Numbered from the stretch's first letter, positions 34,211 to 43,056 are shown. The stretch: DNA of 64,000 bases from Brevibacterium sp. 'Marine' (GCF_012844365.1 NZ_CP051626.1:2976001-3040000), one strand, 5' to 3'. Program-made: numbers and translations. Notes: generated from the sequence alone by a model not told the origin.

Positions 34211-34846
34211 GATCGAGATTTCTCCTGGTAGACGAGACAAAATGGTGAGTTGGCTCGATACTACCGGTGAGGTGTGACGCAACGACGAAATGCCCAGTAA
34301 TTCCTAGATCAGACAGACATCGGTACCAGGAGCTCAAAGCGCGGAATGGCTAGATGTGGCCGGATCGTCAGCACCCATGGTCACGCGACGGCACCTGGCA
34401 TCCATGCCCTGATAAGCGCAGTTACCAGAGCCCCAGCCGAACTCTTGGACTGCTGCCCCATGGTCAATGAAGTGACTGTCGATGGACATAGGAGGCTGAT
34501 AAGGGGGTCATGCCGTTGGAAATGCGGGTGTCCGCGCGTGTAAGGATGTGACCCGGCAGGTGACTACTAGGCGAGATAGTCGCCCTTCATCTACGCCGAC
34601 ACAAACGCGCTGGCCGACGAGCTCGCCGCGCACATCAAGCGATACCCGGATCGCGAGACGGGCGCGACACCGGTGCCCGACGAATACAGTGTGCGGCACG
34701 TTCGAGAAAGTTCCACCGACTCGCTTGTAGCATCGACGAGTCACCACCAGATGGGCCGAAAAAGTCGACTAGCGTGAGGAGTCTCCTCGAGGCGAAGGAC
34801 GCAGCTGCCAGAGCTGCACCCGACGTCTGCCCGTGACACAGCAGGG

Positions 34847-34874
34847 CTCCCACCGCATGTGCGGTGGGAGCCAT
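34847..34874 (+). terminator. Rho-independent terminator
   Basis: GGCTCCCACCGCA and TGCGGTGGGAGCC form a perfect 13-bp stem followed by ATTTTCGTTTT. This is the clearest intrinsic terminator in the accessory region and serves a plus-strand transcript whose gene now appears degraded. Confidence 0.8.
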
Positions 34875-35002
34875 TTTCGTTTTGGTTCCAGTGAGTCTCA
34901 ATGCGTATTTTGCTCGGGCGGGTCAAGGTTTTAGGCGGTGGCGAGCACGTGCTATGTTTGGCTTTACAGGACGCGTGTAAATCACGTCTCCCGTGTCGCC
35001 TT

Positions 35003-35023
35003 CAACCCCGCTCTGCGGGGTTG
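35003..35023. terminator. Small hairpin after the DUF3800 gene
   Basis: CAACCCCGC and GCGGGGTTG pair perfectly around TCT, nine bp past the stop of the minus-strand DUF3800 gene. There is no strong U-tract. Confidence 0.5.
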
Positions 35024-35031
35024 TCGTGCAT

Positions 35032-35910
35032 CTAAGGCCAGATTCTGTGACGGCCTCGGTTTAGTGCGGGCATGAGCCCAGCAATCATCCGCCGCTTCAA
35101 TGTGAGAGCTTTGTCGTTCGCTTCAACGACTGCCTTCTCTCGATTCAGGATGTATGTAACGAGATCCGCTGCCTGGATACATCGGTAGTCTTTGGAATCT
35201 AGGAACTTGAAGTCGGAGTGGCAGTTCTGCAGCTTACTCGATTTGTAGCCGTAGGTGCCATTCTGTTGGGCCAAGTTCAATTGCTGGCGGTGATCCTCGG
35301 CGGTGTGATGTTCATCTGCGTGCAAATGAACAGTAGAACGGAGACGGCCAGCGTGCTCGTCGATCTTCTCAAGCAGATGCGACATTGCTACTTCTCGCGG
35401 CGGCCATGGTGTGATGTAGCGCTCGTGAAGTGCTCGGATGTCGATGCCCTCGAAATAGAACGAAGCACCCGATGCCGAAATCGCTTCAAGAGCTCTAACG
35501 TAAATGTTGCCTACCATGCGAATTGGAACCTTCTTCCACTTACCCCGTCCCTGCATCATTTCGTAACCGTGAAATTCGGCGGCCGCGTCGACTACCTTGT
35601 GGGCATTCGAAAACTCTGCGAGGAGTGAGTCTAAAGCGGTCTCGATAAGCTCTACTTGTCGGTCAGTTGCCAGAAGTGCACCAAGGAAGTAGTACTCGCC
35701 GCCCTGTTCTGACTCGTCAATGAATGCCGACAACCGAGGCAGAAGGGTTGGTGCCTCTTGCAGCCCGTGAACCCCTTGGGGAGCATTTTCTGTAGCCGCA
35801 GCCTCCTCGGCGAACGAAGCCAGCAGAGCCTCGGAGCTGCTGACAACGCTGGTTAGCGCGAGTACTTCTGCGTCCGTGAACTCTGGTGTTGCGTCACTGG
35901 AAGATGGCAC
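35032..35910 (-). CDS. DUF3800 domain protein
   Basis: This 292-residue protein matches DUF3800: the N-terminal acidic motif FIDESE (63-68) followed by a strand and GALLATD, and the late motif IQAADLVTYILNREK. These motifs give an RNase H-like fold with conserved acidic residues, so a nuclease-like activity is often suspected. DUF3800 genes are frequent in prophages, mobile elements and defence islands, but their function is not established. The first 55 residues are a family-external, Ala/Ser/Glu-rich extension. The gene stands alone, 550 bp from the divergent deoxyribosyltransferase-like gene. Confidence 0.78.
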   Translation of the reverse strand: MPSSSDATPEFTDAEVLALTSVVSSSEALLASFAEEAAATENAPQGVHGLQEAPTLLPRLSAFIDESEQGGEYYFLGALLATDRQVELIETALDSLLAEFSNAHKVVDAAAEFHGYEMMQGRGKWKKVPIRMVGNIYVRALEAISASGASFYFEGIDIRALHERYITPWPPREVAMSHLLEKIDEHAGRLRSTVHLHADEHHTAEDHRQQLNLAQQNGTYGYKSSKLQNCHSDFKFLDSKDYRCIQAADLVTYILNREKAVVEANDKALTLKRRMIAGLMPALNRGRHRIWP

Positions 35911-36460
35911 CGCTACCTCAAACTAGAAGAACTGTCGGTCGTCAACTGAACTCTAAGCCCTAATTGTCAGCTCTATTTCTCATCCTGGTTTGTGCAACAA
36001 GGAGCTCCTGTTGGTGAAAGGTGGGACCAGGGGTAACAAGGTGGAATCGGGTGCAATCCGGCAGTGGTGTTGAGTGAATTTTGTTATACGAACGTTACGG
36101 TGACTGCTGTGAAATTTGCGATGCATAATCGAACACATAGCTGAGGACTACGCACCGCTACCTGGAGCTACTGGCAGACAATCCATAACGCGGTCGGTGC
36201 CCGCGGCTCTTACCGGGACTGTCCAGTGGTGTTGGTGCGGGCTCGACTCGTGTTCGAGCGGGGTGGTGAAGTGTGGATCGACGGGACAACGACAAAGCTC
36301 GGTTTCGATGGTGCGATTTTCGTGCAGCTCAACGACCGACGTCTGAAGACGGCTGGCGTGTGGTTGTCGCCGATTGTTGCGTGGTGGCCGGGGAAGCAAT
36401 AGCTTCTCGCGAAGCCACCTGCGCGTTGTGATTTCTGCCCCTTTGCATGACACTTCTTCT
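35911..36460. other. Intergenic stretch between divergent genes, nothing recognised
   Basis: The region must hold the promoters of the DUF3800 gene and of the plus-strand gene at 36461. Small open frames are present on both strands, but none resembles a protein family. The left part (about 36000-36140) is AT-richer than its surroundings. Confidence 0.4.
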
Positions 36461-37312
36461 ATGGAGAACGAAGACGGCATCAACCAGGACCAGCCTTCCT
36501 GTTTCGTAATTTCCCCTATAGGGTCGAAAGGCTCAACCGTTCGGGAAGACGCCGACACGGTGCTGAAGCATCTCATTCGAAAATCTCTCGAACCCAAATT
36601 TCAGGTGATTCGAGGTGACGAAGACACCAACCCTGGATCTATTACTTCGCGAATCGTAGCCTCGATCTTGGAAGCTGATCTTATTGTCGCCGATCTATCA
36701 GGGCACAACGCGAATGTCTTCTACGAGGTGGCTATCGCCCACGGTTACCGGAAGGCGATTGTTCACATCGAGCGGGATGGAGAAAAGCCGCCCTTTGACC
36801 TTCAGGATATGCGCCTGGTGACCTACGACACGACGAAGCCGGACAGCTTGGACGAAGCTCGAGCGACTCTAGCAAAGTATGCCGAGGCGGCGATGTCGAG
36901 ACCCAATGACGCTTTAACCCCTCTTTCGCACTCGCAGCAATTCCTTGCGTACTCTAAGAGCGAGAACCCGATTGAAAACAGTATGGCCGTTCTGCTGGGG
37001 GAAGTCCGAGAACTGCGATCAGAAATCCGTGGGCCTGGAACGCAGTTCGACCGGAGGGAAACTGTCGAAGCAGATCGACGACAGTTGGCGACGATCTTGT
37101 CACGAATTGTAGACCGTGGTGCGATCGAACTCTCTGACCTGCAGGGCGCGATTGATCTTGAAACTAGCCAGAAGTTCGATGATTGGGTGAAGCAACTTGC
37201 GCAGGCAACGTCTCGTGGCGGGAACAACGAAGCTGTCGAAAGCGTGGTTTACAGCTCGGGAATACTCGAAACAACGGTCGGAGAGGCCGCGACATGGGCG
37301 AAAAATCGTTGA
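36461..37312 (+). CDS. Nucleoside 2-deoxyribosyltransferase-like/TIR-like domain protein
   Basis: This 283-residue protein has an N-terminal Rossmann-like domain with CFVISPIGSKGSTVR (14-28), the conserved RGDEDTNPGSIT block, ADLIVADLSG (72-81), and NANVFYEVAIAH, where E89 is in the position of the catalytic Glu of nucleoside deoxyribosyltransferases. This family, related to TIR and SLOG nucleotide-handling domains, recurs in anti-phage systems, where it may cleave or sense NAD or nucleotide signals. The C-terminal 110 residues are helical, with a coiled-coil-like stretch (VLLGEVRELRSEIRG). The ATG at 36461 directly precedes the conserved domain; 29 upstream codons in frame lack it. Function is inferred. 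Confidence 0.72.
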   Translation: MENEDGINQDQPSCFVISPIGSKGSTVREDADTVLKHLIRKSLEPKFQVIRGDEDTNPGSITSRIVASILEADLIVADLSGHNANVFYEVAIAHGYRKAIVHIERDGEKPPFDLQDMRLVTYDTTKPDSLDEARATLAKYAEAAMSRPNDALTPLSHSQQFLAYSKSENPIENSMAVLLGEVRELRSEIRGPGTQFDRRETVEADRRQLATILSRIVDRGAIELSDLQGAIDLETSQKFDDWVKQLAQATSRGGNNEAVESVVYSSGILETTVGEAATWAKNR

Positions 37313-37851
37313 TTCAGGGAGACACTATTTGGGAGCTTCTTGGGTCAGAATGCTATGGCATATGCCACGGCTGACCACGATTAATAGGGTGCAGTTCGCG
37401 TAAAAGCACGAAGATTCGCCAGTCATTCTCGGGGAGTACGAGCGGGTGACTGTAGACCCTATTCACGAACGAGATCGACCAACATCGAACAGTTCACAAC
37501 CGTTAACCCACCTTGCCGATCTCTTCATTGTTGGCCCGTGTCGGTAGCCCGATTCCAGGCGATGATACCCGCATCACCTCGCCGTGCCCCGCAGCTTCAA
37601 GCATCGCGCAACTACGCACTCCCCCATTAGCCAGTCGAAGTTCTCGCCGTCAACATTTCCAACGATCCGCCAGTCCTCTCATGCTCTATCGGGACACCGT
37701 TTCAATTGCTAGAATTGACTTGTACAGCTGAGATCCCATCGGGGCCGTGACAGCGAAGCACGGGGTACTGCTCCCGAATAGGAAGCCGGTCAAACAGCCC
37801 AACTACCGAGGCGGGGAACCGGGTCATCGTTGACCCCGAAGGTTCTTCGCC
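37313..37851. other. Intergenic stretch, no clear gene
   Basis: Only short frames without family resemblance are present. No strong hairpin or repeat was seen. Confidence 0.4.
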
Positions 37852-38028
37852 ATGGCCGACCCATCAACCAACCACCAATCCCTCACCGACACGAACGAAT
37901 TTCACGAGTGGCTATCTGCCACTTTGGACGGCATTCCTGCCCCCGGACCGACAGTTGCCAAGCGACTCATCGATGTACTCGATCCGCACGAGTTCGCTCG
38001 AGAAGCTCGCCAGTCCGATGCTGCTTAG
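37852..38028 (+). CDS. Small hypothetical protein, 58 residues, convergent with the integrase
   Basis: The frame starts with ATG at 37852, with GAAGG about 10 bases upstream. It encodes a hydrophilic, mostly helical peptide beginning MADPSTNHQS and containing FHEWLSATL and AKRLIDVLDPHEFAREAR. Composition and codon use look like real coding sequence. Its TAG stop overlaps the TAA stop of the convergent integrase gene (plus-strand TTAG). The position beside a serine integrase would suit a recombination directionality factor or other element-specific small protein, but nothing in the sequence proves it. Confidence 0.45.
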   Translation: MADPSTNHQSLTDTNEFHEWLSATLDGIPAPGPTVAKRLIDVLDPHEFAREARQSDAA

Positions 38029-39569
38029 CTTTTCGCTCCCAACGGCTTCCCCTGAAGAACATCATCACGGAGGAAGTCGCTGGGCGCGACGACTACACGG
38101 TTCGGATCGAACCGTCGGCCGGTGTTCCTCGTCGGGCGATTGATCGTGATCTCGAGCAGAATTCGAATCACCTCTCGTCGGTCCATCAGGTCGGCCGCAG
38201 CCCAGCGCTCTTCCAGGTCCGAGGCACGTAGCATCCTCTGGAGCGTCGGGGACGTCACCATAGCGACCTCGGATGCGCGGAGCTCGTCGAGCGCCTTCTC
38301 GATTCGCTGGTCCTCGGCAGCGTAGGCACGCAAGGAAATAGCCGGAGGAACCTGCGCACGCATCGCTTCCAGCTCGTCCCGTTCGGTTTCCAGATCCGCG
38401 ATCCTCGCTCCGATGTCCGCCCCATTCGCCTGAGACTCAGAACGCTCACGGTACGCCGATGCGAGGCTGCCGCGGAATCCCGGCGTTGCGAATAGCGCTA
38501 GCACGGTCGCGTCGATCATCGCGTCGACCTTCTCTCCCGTGACAGTGACCTTCATGCATCCTTCGTGCCGACACACATAAGCCTTCTTCAGTCCCCTCAT
38601 GTTGACCGAGGCTTTGAGCCTGGACCCGCACACACCACACTTGGCTATGCCGGTCAGCAGATGCCGAGGCGAAGGTCCCCTTGCCACGGCCACTGTGAGC
38701 CTAGAGGGGTCCGACAGGAGCGACTTGAGCCTCAGCCACTCGTCATAGGCGACGATCGGTTCCCACTGGGCCGGGCCGATGTCTTCGCCACGATAGACTC
38801 GCCTGCCGGCGATCGTCGGATTGAGAAGAAGCTGTCGAAGTGTTGCTCGCTCCCAGACAGTGACCACATCATCAGGGTTCTCCTGCAACGTTTTCTTCCG
38901 CGGCTTGCGAGGGCTGGGAACTCCCCGCTCGTTGAGTTGCTTGCACACTCGCCTGATCGGAACTCCCGCGAGGACGTCTCTGGCGGCATCGACAAGCACC
39001 TGCGCCTCGGGAAGCAGGCGTCCGTTTTCGTCGTAGGGGGTCTGCTCAAGGAGGACCCCGTTGGTCGAATCGTAGATGCGGCGGTATCCATACGGGAGCC
39101 TGCCATGGGGTGTCCCGCGTCGAGCGTTGATCGTCACGGAATCGATATTCCGTTTCTTCGTTCGTCGACCTTCGCTGTCGGCCATGACAAACATGAACTG
39201 AAGCTGAATGCGGTCCGCATCATCGGATGGATCGTAGCGCTTGCCATCGACCACCAGATCGACGTGATTGTCCTCCGCGGCGTCCAGGAGGCTCATCGAT
39301 TCGGCTGCGTCGCGCGTCGATCGCGACACTTCCCAGAGAATCAGTACGTCAATCTCCTGGCGTTCGATCAAACCGCGAACCTTCTTGAAGCCAGGACGTT
39401 CCTTCGAGCCCCTCGTCGCCCCCATATTGGGATCCCTGATGGGTTCCAGGAGCTCAATGTCTTCCCCGGAGGCCCAGAGCTCACCGCGTTCGATCTGCTT
39501 CTGGACGCTAGTGCCAGTATGGTTCACGTCCCGTGACGCGCGACCGTAGATCACTCCCCGTTCCGTCAT
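38025..39569 (-). CDS. Large serine integrase of the genomic island
   Basis: This 514-residue large serine recombinase has an N-terminal catalytic domain with the active serine at residue 12 (VIYGRASRD). The motif WEVSRSTRDAAE carries the conserved arginines. The recombinase domain follows (PYGYRRIYD … NPTIAGRRVYRGEDIG), then a zinc ribbon (CGVCGSRL … CRHEGC) with an embedded coiled-coil region (about residues 385-450). Such enzymes integrate phages and integrative elements at a single att site without host factors. The gene begins only about 35 bp from the truncated tadA sequence, so it lies right at one end of the element and reads inward. All key residues are present. Confidence 0.92.
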   Translation of the reverse strand: MTERGVIYGRASRDVNHTGTSVQKQIERGELWASGEDIELLEPIRDPNMGATRGSKERPGFKKVRGLIERQEIDVLILWEVSRSTRDAAESMSLLDAAEDNHVDLVVDGKRYDPSDDADRIQLQFMFVMADSEGRRTKKRNIDSVTINARRGTPHGRLPYGYRRIYDSTNGVLLEQTPYDENGRLLPEAQVLVDAARDVLAGVPIRRVCKQLNERGVPSPRKPRKKTLQENPDDVVTVWERATLRQLLLNPTIAGRRVYRGEDIGPAQWEPIVAYDEWLRLKSLLSDPSRLTVAVARGPSPRHLLTGIAKCGVCGSRLKASVNMRGLKKAYVCRHEGCMKVTVTGEKVDAMIDATVLALFATPGFRGSLASAYRERSESQANGADIGARIADLETERDELEAMRAQVPPAISLRAYAAEDQRIEKALDELRASEVAMVTSPTLQRMLRASDLEERWAAADLMDRREVIRILLEITINRPTRNTGRRFDPNRVVVAPSDFLRDDVLQGKPLGAKS

Positions 39570-39605
39570 CTCACCATTATATCTTTACACATCCTGTATT
39601 ATCTA
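39570..39605. other. Candidate attachment-site junction (attR) in tadA
   Basis: The integrase start codon is at 39569, and recognisable TadA coding sequence begins around 39603-39606. The crossover should therefore lie in this short AT-rich interval or in the first codons after it. The exact core cannot be fixed without the other end. Confidence 0.5.
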
Positions 39606-39878
39606 CTGGCCGGGGCGAACATCTCCTCGGCGTTCGTCGTTCCCACGGTCGCAGTCAGCCTCGACGTCGTCGTCCACCTGCGCAGAGATCCGTCCGGGGT
39701 ACGCCGGGTCGATGAGATCTGCGCGGTGCCCGGCGGAGTCGAAGGCGACGTCGTCGAACTCGACACGATCTTCCATTCGCCCCGCGGACAGCTCATCCGC
39801 GGTCAGGGGTTCGGCCACCTCGGCGAGCGATTTGCGGCCATCGGCCGCGATCTTCACTCCATTCTGGAGGCGGCATGA
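39603..39878 (+). pseudogene. tadA: 3' fragment of tadA/cpaF-type pilus ATPase gene
   Basis: About 91 codons read LLAGANISSAFVVPTVAVSL, then DVVVHLRRDPSGVRRVDEI and VPGGVEGDVVELDTIF, the end of TadA/CpaF secretion ATPases. The frame stops at 39876-39878 and overlaps the tadB start in an ATGA, exactly as in an intact tad operon. Walker A and B regions and the N-terminus are absent, and the sequence upstream is the serine integrase gene. The gene is therefore interrupted rather than simply short. Loss of this ATPase should block assembly of the Flp/Tad pilus unless another copy exists or the element excises. Confidence 0.75.
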
Positions 39879-40849
39879 GCTATTCGCAGTTCGCTCTGCT
39901 CAGCGGTGCCTGCCTCGGGGCGGGACTCTTCCTCATCTGGACGTCGCTGTGGCAGCGACCGCAGAGCAAGCGGACTCAGTCGCGGTGGGTGCGCGAACTC
40001 GATGACATGCTCACCGGTGCCGGATTCCCCAGGCTGCGTCCGGCCCATCTGCTGCTCATCTCGGTCGCGGCGTTCTGTATTGTGACCGTCGTATCGACAG
40101 TGCTCACCGGATCGTGGGCGATCGCGCTGTGCTTCGGCCTCTTCGCCTCCTGGCTGCCGCACCGGGCATTGCAGCATCGGGCGCGCAGCAGACAGGTGAT
40201 GCGGCGTGAGCTGTGGCCCGAAACCCTCGACCATCTCAATTCCGGAGTCCGCGCGGGACTGTCTCTGCCCGAAGCGCTGAGTTCTCTGGCCCATCGCGGA
40301 CCCGAACCGCTGCGGCCGCTGTTCGAAGTCTTCGCCGAGGAATATCGGGCCAGCGGCTCATTCGCCTTGGCGTTGGAGCGATTCAGACAGGTCAGCGCCG
40401 ACCCGGTGGCCGACCGCATCGTCGTCGCACTCAGCGTCACTCGGCAGGTCGGCGGCAGCGACTTGGGCACCATGCTGCGGGCCTTGGCACAGTTCGTCCG
40501 TGATGATGCCCGCACCCGCAACGAGCTCTCCGCCCGGCAGCAGTGGACGGTCAACGGTGCCCGACTGGCCGTCGCAGCACCGTGGGTGGTCCTCGCATTC
40601 CTGTCGACTCGACCCGAAACGGCGGTGGCGTACAACTCGCGGACCGGGCTGATCCTCCTGGCGGCGGGCTTCGTCGTCTCTCTGCTGGCGTATCAGGCGA
40701 TGAAGCGCATCGGTCGACTCCCGGCCGAACCCCGGGTCATCGAGGGGTCCTCGCTCAGCGCCGCCCACCGACGTTTCGCAGACAACGCCGGCATGAGCAG
40801 CGGATTCACCGCCGACAGCGACGACTCCGCGGACGGACGGGCGGCATGA
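39875..40849 (+). CDS. tadB: Tad pilus inner-membrane protein TadB
   Basis: This 324-residue protein carries the type II secretion F domain in its centre (ETLDHLNSGVRAGLSLPEAL, then SADPVADRIVVALSVTRQVG). It has N-terminal membrane helices and further helices near residues 235-280. TadB and TadC form the inner-membrane platform on which the TadA motor drives pilin polymerisation. Its ATG overlaps the tadA stop, and its stop overlaps tadC, so it belongs to the coupled tad operon. Expression is uncertain because the natural promoter lies on the other side of the inserted element. Confidence 0.88.
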   Translation: MSYSQFALLSGACLGAGLFLIWTSLWQRPQSKRTQSRWVRELDDMLTGAGFPRLRPAHLLLISVAAFCIVTVVSTVLTGSWAIALCFGLFASWLPHRALQHRARSRQVMRRELWPETLDHLNSGVRAGLSLPEALSSLAHRGPEPLRPLFEVFAEEYRASGSFALALERFRQVSADPVADRIVVALSVTRQVGGSDLGTMLRALAQFVRDDARTRNELSARQQWTVNGARLAVAAPWVVLAFLSTRPETAVAYNSRTGLILLAAGFVVSLLAYQAMKRIGRLPAEPRVIEGSSLSAAHRRFADNAGMSSGFTADSDDSADGRAA

Positions 40850-41784
40850 GTCTCCTCGGCGAGCCTCTGTCGATCCTGGCCCTCGGACTCTTCAACGGCT
40901 TCGCTCTGTGTGTCTTCGTCCTCTCCCTTCCGCCGCTGCGCAGGCCGACGCTGTCCTCACGGATCGCACCCTATCTGCGGGATCAGGAATCCTTGGTCGA
41001 CATCTACGCTCCGCCGACCCCGCGCGCCGACGGTTTCTGGGGGCTGGCGAAGTCATGGCTGGTCAGCTCGACCCTGTGGGTGACGTCGCGCATCACCACG
41101 GATGCGACTCTGCGGCTGCGCATCGACCGCCTCGGCGGCAACGCCACGATCGAACGGTTCCGCATCAGCCAGGTGCTGAGCATCCTCGTCGGGATGATCG
41201 TCGCCGGCGGTCTGGCCGGTGCGCTGTCGGCACAACGCGGCTTCTCCCCCATCGTCACCGTCGTCCTTATCATCAGCGGAGGCGTCGCCGGGCACGTCTT
41301 CAACGATTGGCGACTCAGCCAAGCCATCGCCCGCCACGAATCCCGCGTGCTCGCCGAATTCCCCACCGTCGCCGAACTCCTCGCATTGTCCATCACCGCA
41401 GGTGAGGGAATCGTGGAGGCCCTCGAACGAGTGTGCCGCACCTGCTCCGGCGACCTCATCGACGAACTCCGCGCGGCCCTGGCCGCCACCCGCACCGGCA
41501 CACCGTTGGTCGAAGCGCTCGACACGATGGCCACGCGCATCGCCATCCCGGAGATCGTCCAATTCGTCGACGGCCTCGCCGTGTCGATGGCCCGCGGCAC
41601 ACCGCTGGCCGAAGTGCTCCGCTCCCAAGCCGCTGATGTGCGCGAACAGTCCCGACGGCGGTTGCTCGAACTGTCCGGTCGCAAAGAGATCGGGATGCTC
41701 GTACCGGTCGTCGTATTCGTGCTTCCCGTCACCGTGATCTTCGCCGTCTTCCCGTCCCTGACCGTCCTCGACCTCAGTCCATAA
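40846..41784 (+). CDS. tadC: Tad pilus inner-membrane protein TadC
   Basis: The 312-residue TadC-like protein also has a type II secretion F domain (EFPTVAELLALSITAGEGIV, then DELRAALAATRTGTPLVEAL). It has membrane helices at the N-terminus, near residues 105-145 and at the C-terminus (IGMLVPVVVFVLPVTVIFAV). It partners TadB in the pilus platform. The ATG at 40846 overlaps the tadB stop (ATGA); the frame is open upstream to 40543 but that portion lies within tadB in another frame and is not protein-like. About 100 bp separate it from the pilin-like gene. Confidence 0.87.
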   Translation: MSLLGEPLSILALGLFNGFALCVFVLSLPPLRRPTLSSRIAPYLRDQESLVDIYAPPTPRADGFWGLAKSWLVSSTLWVTSRITTDATLRLRIDRLGGNATIERFRISQVLSILVGMIVAGGLAGALSAQRGFSPIVTVVLIISGGVAGHVFNDWRLSQAIARHESRVLAEFPTVAELLALSITAGEGIVEALERVCRTCSGDLIDELRAALAATRTGTPLVEALDTMATRIAIPEIVQFVDGLAVSMARGTPLAEVLRSQAADVREQSRRRLLELSGRKEIGMLVPVVVFVLPVTVIFAVFPSLTVLDLSP

Positions 41785-41886
41785 CGTCCACGCCACGCAC
41801 CACCGACCATTCCCCGCACCCACAGCCAGTCCCGCACCACCGACCACGCGGATCGACACCTCGACCTCGCCGATGAAGGAGACACG

Positions 41887-42156
41887 ATGTTCCGCCAGTT
41901 CACCTACCGCCTCGTCCCGTTCATGCTCGGGCTCATCCCCGGTCCCCCTCCACGAGGGGGAACCACCATCCCCGAGGCGGCCGAGACCGACATCGACGCG
42001 AACCATGTCGACCGACCCGATCGCGGGGACGTTCCCGGCTGGGTCCTCATCACTCTCATGACCGCAGGGTTGGTGGTTGCACTGTGGGCGCTGGCCGGCG
42101 AAGCCTTCACCTCGATGTTCCAAGACGCGATGAACAAGGTCCGCGGGGCCGGGTGA
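41887..42156 (+). CDS. Flp-pilin-like small membrane protein
   Basis: This 89-residue protein has one hydrophobic helix near the C-terminus (PGWVLITLMTAGLVVALWAL) preceded by a hydrophilic leader of about 50 residues and followed by a short tail (AFTSMFQDAMNKV). Position directly after tadC and before the TadE-like genes, plus size and layout, suggests the major or minor Flp pilin of the Tad system. The leader is longer than in classic Flp pilins and the prepilin cleavage site is not obvious, so this is a positional assignment. GAAGGAG lies a few bases upstream of the ATG. Confidence 0.65.
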   Translation: MFRQFTYRLVPFMLGLIPGPPPRGGTTIPEAAETDIDANHVDRPDRGDVPGWVLITLMTAGLVVALWALAGEAFTSMFQDAMNKVRGAG

Positions 42157-42163
42157 CCAGGCG

Positions 42164-42613
42164 GTGACCACAGACGACGAGACGGAACCGGGCGGCCGGA
42201 GGAGGGCTGACTCGGTGACGGCGGCAGGCGAGCGCAGCGATTCGGGATCCGCCGTCGCCGAGTTCGCCCTCATCGCCTCGCTGCTGGCCCTCATCCTGGC
42301 CGGAGCCCTGCAGATCGGTCTCGTCATCCATGTCCGCAACACGGTCATCGATTCCGCCATCGCCGGGGCGAGGCAGGCGAGCCTGGCCGATCAGACTCCG
42401 AGCGACGGGCAGAAGCTCACCCGCGACCTCATCCGCGTGTCCGTGGGCGAGCGCTACGCCCAGAAGGTCACCGTCTCGACGTCGCAGCGCGGTGCCGTCG
42501 AGATCGTCGAGGTGCGGGTGACGACTCCACTCCCGGTTCTCGGGCTGTGGGGCCCCGCCGAGGTCTGGGACCTGCGCGGTCGATCCATCGTCGAGGACAT
42601 CGACCGTGACTGA
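42164..42613 (+). CDS. TadE-family pseudopilin
   Basis: This 149-residue protein has a hydrophilic N-terminal leader, then the TadE signature SGSAVAEFALIASLLALILA starting a membrane helix, and an extracytoplasmic domain with VRNTVIDSAIAGARQASLAD. TadE-like proteins are minor pilins of the Tad pilus. The start is GTG at 42164, eight bases after the pilin-like gene. The stop overlaps the start of the next TadE-like gene by eight bases. The conserved Glu of the prepilin-like motif (AVAEF) is present. Confidence 0.82.
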   Translation: MTTDDETEPGGRRRADSVTAAGERSDSGSAVAEFALIASLLALILAGALQIGLVIHVRNTVIDSAIAGARQASLADQTPSDGQKLTRDLIRVSVGERYAQKVTVSTSQRGAVEIVEVRVTTPLPVLGLWGPAEVWDLRGRSIVEDIDRD

Positions 42614-43055
42614 ACCCGAGGTCGGCCGGGAGGTTGCGGCCGAATCAGCAGATGAGGGAACGGCGGTCATCGAGTTCATCTTCGCCTCCATCGTCCTGCT
42701 CATCCCGGTCATCTACCTCATGCTCACCCTCTCTCAGCTGCAGGCGGCCAGCTATGCGACCACCTCGGCGGCGATGTCGGCCTCACGCATCGCCGCTCGC
42801 GACGCGAACCCCTCGGAGGCTCGAGCCCGCGCGGTCGCCGACATGCATTTCGCGGATTTCGGGCTGCGGGATGCGCCGACTTCCATCACCTACTCGTGCA
42901 CCGGGCCCTGTGGACAGGCCGGGTCCCTCATCACCGCACGAGTCGTGACGAAAGTGTCGCTGCCAGGGTTCCCGCTCCTCTTCGGCTCCGACCGTTCACC
43001 GCACATCACCTTGCGTGCAAACCACACCGACGTCGTCGCCACAGGAAGCCAGTGA
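42606..43055 (+). CDS. Second TadE-like pseudopilin
   Basis: The 149-residue product resembles TadE with a leader, the motif EGTAVIEFIFASIVLLIPVI with conserved Glu, and an outer domain beginning QLQAASYATTSAAMSASR. It contains a pair of cysteines (YSCTGPCGQ) that could form a disulfide outside the membrane. The GTG at 42606 overlaps the preceding gene. It is followed by the TadG-like gene after one base, so the set is one operon. Confidence 0.78.
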   Translation: MTEPEVGREVAAESADEGTAVIEFIFASIVLLIPVIYLMLTLSQLQAASYATTSAAMSASRIAARDANPSEARARAVADMHFADFGLRDAPTSITYSCTGPCGQAGSLITARVVTKVSLPGFPLLFGSDRSPHITLRANHTDVVATGSQ

Positions 43056-43056
43056 T

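Larger units (their letters stand above)
34211..35031. other. Intergenic stretch with gene remnants and terminators
   Basis: No intact gene is seen in about 800 bp. On the plus strand a run FIYADTNALADELAAHIKRY near 34585-34640 and another, RSLLEAKDAAARAAP, near 34770-34830 look like pieces of a lost gene that once ended at the terminator at 34847. The hsdM promoter must lie in the left part but no clear boxes were identified. Confidence 0.45.
1..39602. mobile_element. Accessory region, probably a genomic island integrated in tadA (left end outside window)
   Basis: The right boundary is inferred where a large serine integrase gene stops and the 3' part of a TadA/CpaF-type ATPase gene begins with no start of its own. 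The 5' part of tadA is not seen anywhere to the left, so the element, if single and simple, runs off the window. The contents are typical cargo: metal resistance, transposon, relics of insertion sequences, catabolic operons with local regulators, a type I restriction operon and defence-like orphans. Nested or sequential insertions are equally possible, and the left part could be a different element. Confidence 0.6.
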
